Shown here: positions 38,901 through 47,100 of the stretch, piece by piece | Layout: each line of letters starts with the position of its first letter | Numbering within the stretch: position 1 is the stretch's first letter | Assembly (NCBI GenBank): GCA_036362985.1 | Contig: JAYGXS010000004.1 | Span: forward strand, 29,874,981 to 29,938,980 | Reading direction: 5' to 3' | Length of the DNA stretch: 64,000 nucleotides | Source of the DNA: Ligula intestinalis | Lineage: Eukaryota > Platyhelminthes > Cestoda > Diphyllobothriidea > Diphyllobothriidae | Made by a program: the position numbers and the translations under genes | Notes under the pieces: model-generated | Databases searched by the model: none | What the model was told of the DNA's origin: nothing | What the model saw: only the letters and a program-made list of their open reading frames with translations

Positions 38901-41900
38901 GTGAGTGGATTACTTGAAACAAGCGAGTAGTCGCCTACAATTGTGTCAATGACTTCTTTAAAATGTTCGGCTGTGCCGATGCATTTCGTAAATGCTATGT
39001 ACCAATAGGGAGTTCAAAGGCGTTTGCCTATATTTCCTTTAATTAACTTGACTTGACTTGACTGCCCTTATGAATTCGAATATATTTTACGCAAAACCTG
39101 CACGAAAAAATGCTTTTTTCTACTCGTTTGGTAGAAATTGAGCTCTCTTTAAATTATATACTCAAAGAAAGGGTGCCTTTTGGTTTTAAAAAGGTTTTTG
39201 AATTGCTACATAACTTTTAAACCCACCAACTGCTACACCTTAATTCAAGGTTTACAAAATGCGTGCTGTGTACATCCTAATTAAGGAAAAGTATGCTTTT
39301 GCCTACGGCTTGAAGAAGAAATCACATACTTCTCATACAATGTTTCAACAGATGTGGATCATACTGTATACATTATAGGCAGAATCAATGGGGTTTATCA
39401 TAAATGTACACCTAACAATCGTAAAAAATCACATGATGAAAATTTTTTTCAAAAACCAATGGATGCCTGAAAAGAAAGATCTTCGGAAAATCGAGTTGTA
39501 CTCGTGAATTTTCGAACAAATATCACGTGTTCGTCGTCAGACTAAATTAAAAGTGAGGGCTGGGAATGTCGCACTAGATGTTTTGGAGGCAGAGGTTACA
39601 ACGGACGGGGGAGGGAAGGAGGGATTGGGTGGAAGGGTTATGGTGAAGTGACACCCGCGGCGATAGGTTGTGCTAGTGATGGGAGGGGGGGTGTTAGCGT
39701 TTGGACTATGAGCCACGTTTTCGGGGGAAGGGGGGGGCTGGTTAAGCGTCAAAAAAATTCCACTTGACCGGGCACAGAGAGCCAGTTGTTGTTTCAGGCT
39801 CTGTCCAGATTAGTAGACCATGCACGAAACCCGGTATAGTGTGAGTCAAGCTCTACGTGTCTGTTTATACTAGCCGGATTCGAGTGCCAAGCTTCAAGGA
39901 ATTCTCTCGCTTGTCGCGTATTAGCCATTGCGATCACGTCGGTGGCATCCCAATTGAAGCGGTGATCACACTCAATGGTGTGCAAATACGAGTGATAAAT
40001 GGTTCCGTAGGCGAACGGCTGACTTGTGTTCGTTGATGCGAGTCTCAAGGCGTCGGCCTGTTTGGACAATATAAACGCAAGGGCAACCAGCACACGGTGT
40101 ACAATAAACGACGTTACTTAGTTGTCCAACGGGTAGAGCGTCCTTTACTCGACATAAGCTTGCGCGCAGTGAGGTTGCGGGCTTGTGGGCAACGGTGATG
40201 CCAAAGCGACTTAGTTGCCGAGAGTTGGTTTCAGATACTCTATTCACGTAGGGTAGAGAATAAAATTTCCGTGGCAATGTAAAATCGTTGGAAGGGAGGT
40301 TTTGTGCTTGACCCCGACGTCTAAGGCAATTCTTGAAAAAGCTTGTCGGATATCCATTGACCCGGAAAAATTTGTACAAGTACGTTAGTTCTCTCTCGTT
40401 ACTGCAATAACGGTGGGCCCGTTGGAAAAGAGTGCGAACACAGCTTCTTTTATGGGCCGCAGGATGGCTACTCCTATAGTTAAGGATGATTTCTGCAGTG
40501 GAGTCCTTTCGGTAGACGCTTGTTGCGAGTTCGCCATCTGCGAGTCTTTGTATCTTCACGTCAAGGAATGGGAGGGTGTCTCCTGTTGCCTCTTCGCGGG
40601 TCAATTGTATTTCTGAGAAGACCCCATTTAGACTCTGGTGCAGCCGTTCGACATCGCAAGTCTTCATGATGACGATTGTGTCGTCTACGTAGCGGAGCCA
40701 CAATTTTGGTTCTACAGCTCGAAAAACCTCCTCTTCTAGTCTCTGGAAGACTAGCTCGGCCAGTAGCCCCGATATTGGCGATACCTTTTTGGATACCTTT
40801 TTACTATAAAATTTAAAGAGTAGAAGAATTTTTCGCGTATGTTTTCCATAAAATATACTCGAATTTATAGATGCACTCAAAATCAATGATAAAAATGCCT
40901 ACTATTAAAGTCGCCCTTTTTACAGTACCTACTTTCGATTATCGGTCCGAAAGAAGCTCGGTAAAAGCCGGTTGAAATGACTTCAGAATAGACTACATTA
41001 TATTCATTATTACTGTTAGGAGGAGCTAATAGGCAGCTAGCGTGCGAGACCGGCAAATTATCGATAGACTTACACGCGAGCGAACGCAAACTTGCAGTCA
41101 ATCAATCGATAATTTAATATTTAAATTGTAGCAGGCCACTGAGTCACAAGCCAATCGTTTCGCTACCCACGCCTGGACAGAAGCTGATTGGCACGATGGA
41201 CATAGTTGACACGCGTTTGTTGCTCTTATTATGTTGTACCCAGTACACTCAAAGACTTCTGCCTTGCCCTCTTCTTGTCGTGTTCTTTCTTGGAGGACTC
41301 ACACGAGACGTAATTAGGCGATGACATCTCAGCCTTGGCTACCGTTAAAACAATTACAACCTTACTCAATGCCGATTAGCGCGTGAGTATCAATCTTGCG
41401 CAAATGCCAGCATGCTGCACGAATTCGGAGCCGTACTGTAAGTCCTCACTAAGTAGTCGCGTTATGTTTAACTGGGACGTCTGCGAGCAGCACCGGTCAG
41501 CCGAACACTGGCATGTCTTCGCCGATTCTTTCTTTCAACGGACGATGGGTACTTTGAGTGTAATATGCAGAGTCAAAAAAAATCGACAGTGAAGCGCATT
41601 AAATGTTCACAGGATAACGTCTGTTAGGCGAAAAAAAGCAGGATCCACATGACAACCAGTGAAAGATACTCTGTAAAAAGGCAGAGATTGATGCTGTCTG
41701 CAGTGTATGGTGTGTATGCCGTAACTTTGAACTACCCATAGCTGAAGAAACAGAATATTTCAATACGAAAGCCTAAAAAAGATTGTTTACCGGGCAGGCT
41801 CGAGAAAATAAGAAGTTCAGAAGCCAGAAAATGAGTGCTGTATCGCTGAAATGGAGGACCGTCTGCAATTAGGGCCCCACCAAAATGTTCTCCTTTATAA

Positions 41901-44074
41901 CATCAAGGATCATACTAAACGCTTGTTGCAAGCAGTATTTGGTGAAATTGGACTAGGTCAAGCGACTTTCCAGTGGACCTTTCCTTACAAAGGATGTTGT
42001 TTGCAGTCACAACCGAAAAGTCGTTGAGACTGCAAAAGACTGATTCAGAAGAGAGAAACTATTGATTGATTTGCACGACCGGCTGAAAAAACTTATTGGA
42101 GTGTAAGAGAGGTCAACAACGACGGCAGTGGCTGTGGATGGGTAAATGCGACAGTGATATAGCAAGGTCGACAGCTAGAAATATTTCCAAAGATATCTGA
42201 TAACTCAAAAAAATACATTTATACGTACGCTAAGTATGAGTAGCGAAGTTGTATTTGACGTTTTCATACGATCACAATGTTTGAGTTTTGGACTTACAGG
42301 TCCTCTGAAAACTACTGCAGCGAGAACAAATGAATAAAAGACAGAAAGGTCGCGCTTGACTGTATTCGTATCACGGTACCATCTACAAAGCCCTTAGTCA
42401 TCTAAGCTTCAAAGAAAGCGGGACTGAATATTTTTTGGACCCTATGGTATGAGGGGAGGGCAAAAAGTCAGAAAAGGAACCCCCAACGGAAATTTTTGTT
42501 AGATCCCCGAAGCAAATACTTACTGTGGAACTTCGTAGTGTAGACGAAACACGATCAGTTATCATCTGCGATTGTGCGTCAATTATCGTCGAGGGTCTGA
42601 ACGGAAAGAACGACAGTTGTGGATATCGACCAGGCTGGACGTAAAGTAACGCCGTGAGGATGTTCCTGAGGGAATTCTTCATCCGTGGGTAGGAAAGTAA
42701 ACCCTCGTAGAGGTTGATATTCTGAAGGACATGCGAAAGGAAGGTCAAAAAGATGTCAAGCAGCTAAATGAACCCAGTGAGTCAAAATGCCTGCGAAATA
42801 AGCAGCAATTATTTTAAATTTATGCGGAAAGCACGTCGCTTAAAGTTTAACAGCAGAGCCGTTGTCATAAGAGTGCGCCGGACGTGCTATTTTATGAAAT
42901 ACTTACTGAAATTCTGCAATGTTTTTTTCAATTTAAAGCACTACATAAATCAGGTTGTAATATTCAGTAACGTAATTCCAGTGACTTCAGGATGCCGGAT
43001 TTTGAGTTAGCCTTTACCCGGAAGCCTGCAAAAACAAACTATTGGAAAAAATGAGTGCTTAAGTATTGAAAAGTTTTCCTACTTTAGTAATATAAAGTTT
43101 TCTTACTGACGTTCGATGCGCTTATAAATTCAAGTATGCTTGATAGAAATTATGCACAAAAAATGCTGAGAATATTCGACCGCTGGGACAAGTTCATTCG
43201 CCTGGCGTTTCGACATACTTCGCGGCAAGCAACGTAAGCCGATGCACCAGGGTCCTCAAGGCTCTCGCGGGCACATCCTGGAGCTGCTCGAAGGAGACGC
43301 TGGCGACCACATTCAAAGCGCTGCCCAAGCCGCATCTCACCTATGCGACACAAATCTGTTCTCCCACAATCAACTCCTCCAGCCTCCGCCACCTTCAGTC
43401 AGCACAGAACGGTGCCCTCCGCACGATCACGGGCTGCTATAAAATGTCGCCCATCGATCACGTTCCTGCGGAAGCTTCTGTCCTGCCGGTCGCCGTGCAC
43501 AACAAACTCCTGGGCCAGCAGTTCTGGTGAGAGTGTTCACAACCTGGCCATCCGAACCACGATCGTTGCAACGCTCCTGAGCCTAGCCGTAACGTTCGGG
43601 TGTCCATCCGTGGTCTCCACAAGGCAGCTGTCGCCTCGTCTCTCTCGGATCTACTCTTTGAGGGCTCCACCATCAGGACAGGCCACCAGCGCCTTCACCA
43701 GAGAGCCGTTGTGGACGCAAAATCCAGCTAGCACACCCCGGTCCTTCTGGGTGGCTATCCACCTCCGATTGCGGCCTCGGAACGACTTCTCCCAAGGATG
43801 ACTCGCTGTACCCTGGTGCAGCTACGTAGTGGCTACTGCATGCTCCTTCGCCAGTACCAACACCGGCTCGACCCGTCCATACGCGACTGCTGTCCCGACT
43901 GCGGCGTCTCGCCGCATGACTGCCGTCATCTCTTCGCCTGCAGTTCCCGGCCAGGCACCCAACTCACCCCCGAGGACCTTTGGCTCAAGCCGGCCGATGT
44001 CGCGGCTTTTCTCCGTCTCCCAACTACTCCCAGTTTGGATTCCGGCGGGGATTCCTGATCCACAAATGGGCTAC

Positions 44075-44109
<35 letters not shown>

Positions 44110-47100
44110 CCGTCGCGGATTCTTCATCAGGCACATCAGCAGAAAACAGTAGCCTTCTATCCTACGACAGTAAATGGCGTCTTTCTTAAAGTGTATACTC
44201 CAGAAAACATCGCCGTTGGGTTTTTAATATCAAATCTTAAAAAAAATTGAATTCCGTTCGTCCGTAAACGTGTATTCGGGGTGTCCAAACTACATATTGT
44301 ATACATTCAGGCTAAGGAGAATCACACATTTGTCTATATACGTTATATAGTGCTCGTAAAATTTAGCAGTAAATGTTAACCATGTTGTAATAAATGGACA
44401 ATTACGATTTCCAATAAATGGATAGTCTAAGTCTTCAAAAATCTAATTTTAAAAATGTTTCAAAACAATAAGTTACCGTTTTTGAAATATATAATTTCAA
44501 GGAGACTACTGAAAGAGAGCAATAATTCATCTATTATCTGTTTCCCTGTAGCAATTTAACCTTTTTCGCAGTAATATCCTCCTGTGCTTCCAGCTGCCTG
44601 TCTTAGGCCTGTACGTTCACATATTCATAGACTATATACGCTATCAAAATTGCACAAGCTAGGAAAGCCATTAAGGCCAATTTTATCAATGAGGGCGGTG
44701 ATAACATGTTTGTGCACGTTTCCTACAGCATATATTTGAGTTAATGAGAGCATGGAAAGTCATGGGAAAACTTTATGTTATTCACGCCGTCATTTTTACG
44801 GAGTATTTTTTTGCAAACGGCTAAAAAAACAGTTAACAGCCAACATCCTGTCATGACTAAAATATATTAAGATTATACGGCAAGGTACTTAATACTACAA
44901 CCCAAGTTAAGTAGTTTCTTTCGAATTGAGGACAAATTTAAGAAGTTCGGCTAACATTTCATGAGATAGCACAGGTACCATAAATCATTGATTCAGGTGC
45001 ATCAGACAAAAACGGTTCTGTCGACCCTGTGAACTCCGTCCGCATCAAAAAATGCTTGCTACTTAGAAACAGAACAATCTCTTCAATTTCTTGACAACCA
45101 TAAAAACCGTCTGTGTACCCTCTAGACATGAAATCGACTGGTAGCCCTGACTACCAAGTAACTGTTACCTCACGATCAAGTCTATTCGCATATATACACA
45201 AATTGGTTATAAAGGACGTGGCCGTAAAAGCTTATCGAATGATGAAGAAGTATATGGTCCAGGCGCATGACGATTGCACATGTCATTAAATTTGAAACTC
45301 ACATTGTCTTCCGCCAGCGAAAGTATCTCAGCGATTTTTCCTTCCAAATAAGGCTGCAAAAGCTGGTCACCGGCGTGCTGGGTCTTCCTCGTCTGACGAG
45401 TTCTTTGAAGGAGGGCCCCAAGGCACTCAAGGGAGGCAAGGAGTGTGTTGAAGGAGGGTGTGAGGCCGTCATCTTTAAGCCAGAAGAGCACTTTTTCAAT
45501 TGACAACCAGTCGTTCTAGAAAGAAAATAATCATTTGACATATGAAATGTAAATTCTGAAGACTCGTAAAACAGCCTTGCCGGCGCCTTTTGAGTTTAAG
45601 ATTGTTTAGATACACGGAATTAATGAGGCATAGAGTAATAAGCAGGCCTTGGATTGGCTTATACAAAATTGGATTGAGCATCTAGCATGCATGCATTCTG
45701 TTGCCCGACCACTTTGTTGGCAGTGCTGTCAATGATGAATCAGCACTAGGACGCTGACTGACTGACCGACTAGGACTACCAGTAGAGGCGAGCAGGCGAG
45801 TTCCAGGAAGCAATTCAGGAGGAGATGCAATCGCCGAAACGGGAAGTTCACTAGCCTGACGTTTCGGATTTACACTCGAACCTATCATCAGAAACGGTTG
45901 CGGATAAGAAGAGTGAAGGCACAAGAAGTGCAGTACGTATAATACGCAGTAGTCGCGCGACCACGTACGTATTGTAAATACTACACTCCCTGTGGCTCAA
46001 ATACACTTGTCTGTGTCTGCTTCTGATTCTGAGGGAGAATACGAAACGTCAGGCCAATTAACTTGTTGCTCAAGTGTTCAGTGTCTCAAGTAAACGAGAC
46101 CGTTAAATCGATCGAGGCAGGCGAAGGAATATCGACCTTCGTTTCTGAGAGAAAGGAGTTATCCAACACGACAAACGGCCGGCAGCTTCGAAGAGTAAAT
46201 ACCATTCGATAAAATCCGATAAACTTGTTGTAACATGGACAGAGTATGGACGGTACTGTAACGCAAGTTTACACTGCCCAAAGGGTTTTGAAAGCTCCAG
46301 ATGTCTACGGACTGATGGCAATGTCCCCATCGCCATAAAAAGTCAGGTATCCAAGCACTCGTACGCTCAATCCTTTGATACTGTGTGTGCCGAACCGTGC
46401 GCATGGATACAGAATTAAAACTGTGCTTTTCGAGCATTTCTACCTGAGGATGATTCTTCGGGGAAAGCACCCATGACTTTGGCCTAGAAAGTAACACCCG
46501 GGCATGCGATAAATACCTCATGATGATACTCAAATCTCCCGTCGGTTCTCCACCATTCATCTCACTCTCAGTGCTGCTGCTTTAAACTGGACGCGATTGC
46601 CCAACCCAAAAAAAATAGTCAGATGATATTATAAGAAATTTTGGCCTTGCCGATGATGAATTAGTGGATAAAGCTCCCTAGATGCTCCGCTGCAGATAAT
46701 CATAAGCGGGATATCATCGAGACAATAGTGAATAATATGGTTGCAGGAATATCAAGTAGATCCATCACGCGTTGGCTTAATCCTCACTCGAAAGAGTAGA
46801 GCTTGCACAGGGTAATCACCTGTAAGAAGCCAGCATACGAAGCTTGCATAAATTCGGTAACTGGTGAGTTTAAACTCATTTTGTTTTTTATTTTCACTAT
46901 TTTAAATTTTCTTCGGATGCACTCAACTACTTTTGAAAAATGCATTAAATTCAAGCATGTGTCGTGAAGGCCCCATGATCATCAGTGTCGAAGACATGTT
47001 GATTCTTTTAATTAATTTATTCTACAATTAACAATGTACGTCAAAACGCTCTTCAAACGCACGAGTTTAATTGCCCAGCGAGGAAATAAGTTAATTACTT

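Larger units (their letters stand above)
37446..41438. mobile_element. Palindromic TA element split by three later insertions
   Basis: Left end TA|CAGTACGGCCCAGAATTCGT and right end GAATTCGGAGCCGTACTG|TA are inverted complements. Following the 14- and 23.7-kb copies as guides, the element occupies 37446-37675, 39058-39472, 40801-41013 and 41353-41438, about 940 bases in all. The gaps are filled by a CR1-like LINE, a PLE and a solo LTR. Confidence 0.85.
37232..42523 (-). other. POLRMT: POLRMT intron, about 5.3 kb, holding the nested transposons
   Basis: 37446-41438 is the interrupted TA element with its three insertions. 41440-42523 shows nothing recognised. Confidence 0.85.
42722..45302 (-). 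other. POLRMT: POLRMT intron
   Basis: Contains a TA-element fragment at 43025-43172 (ATAAATTCAAGTATGCTTGA), the Jockey-like fragment at 43173-44110 and an AC microsatellite. 44120-45300 may hold further faint TA-element remnants but nothing firm. Confidence 0.7.

Noticed and set aside
46159..46560. 133-codon minus-strand ORF in a POLRMT intron
   Set aside because: It does not match the missing PPR exon or any family I know, and no clear splice pair frames it.
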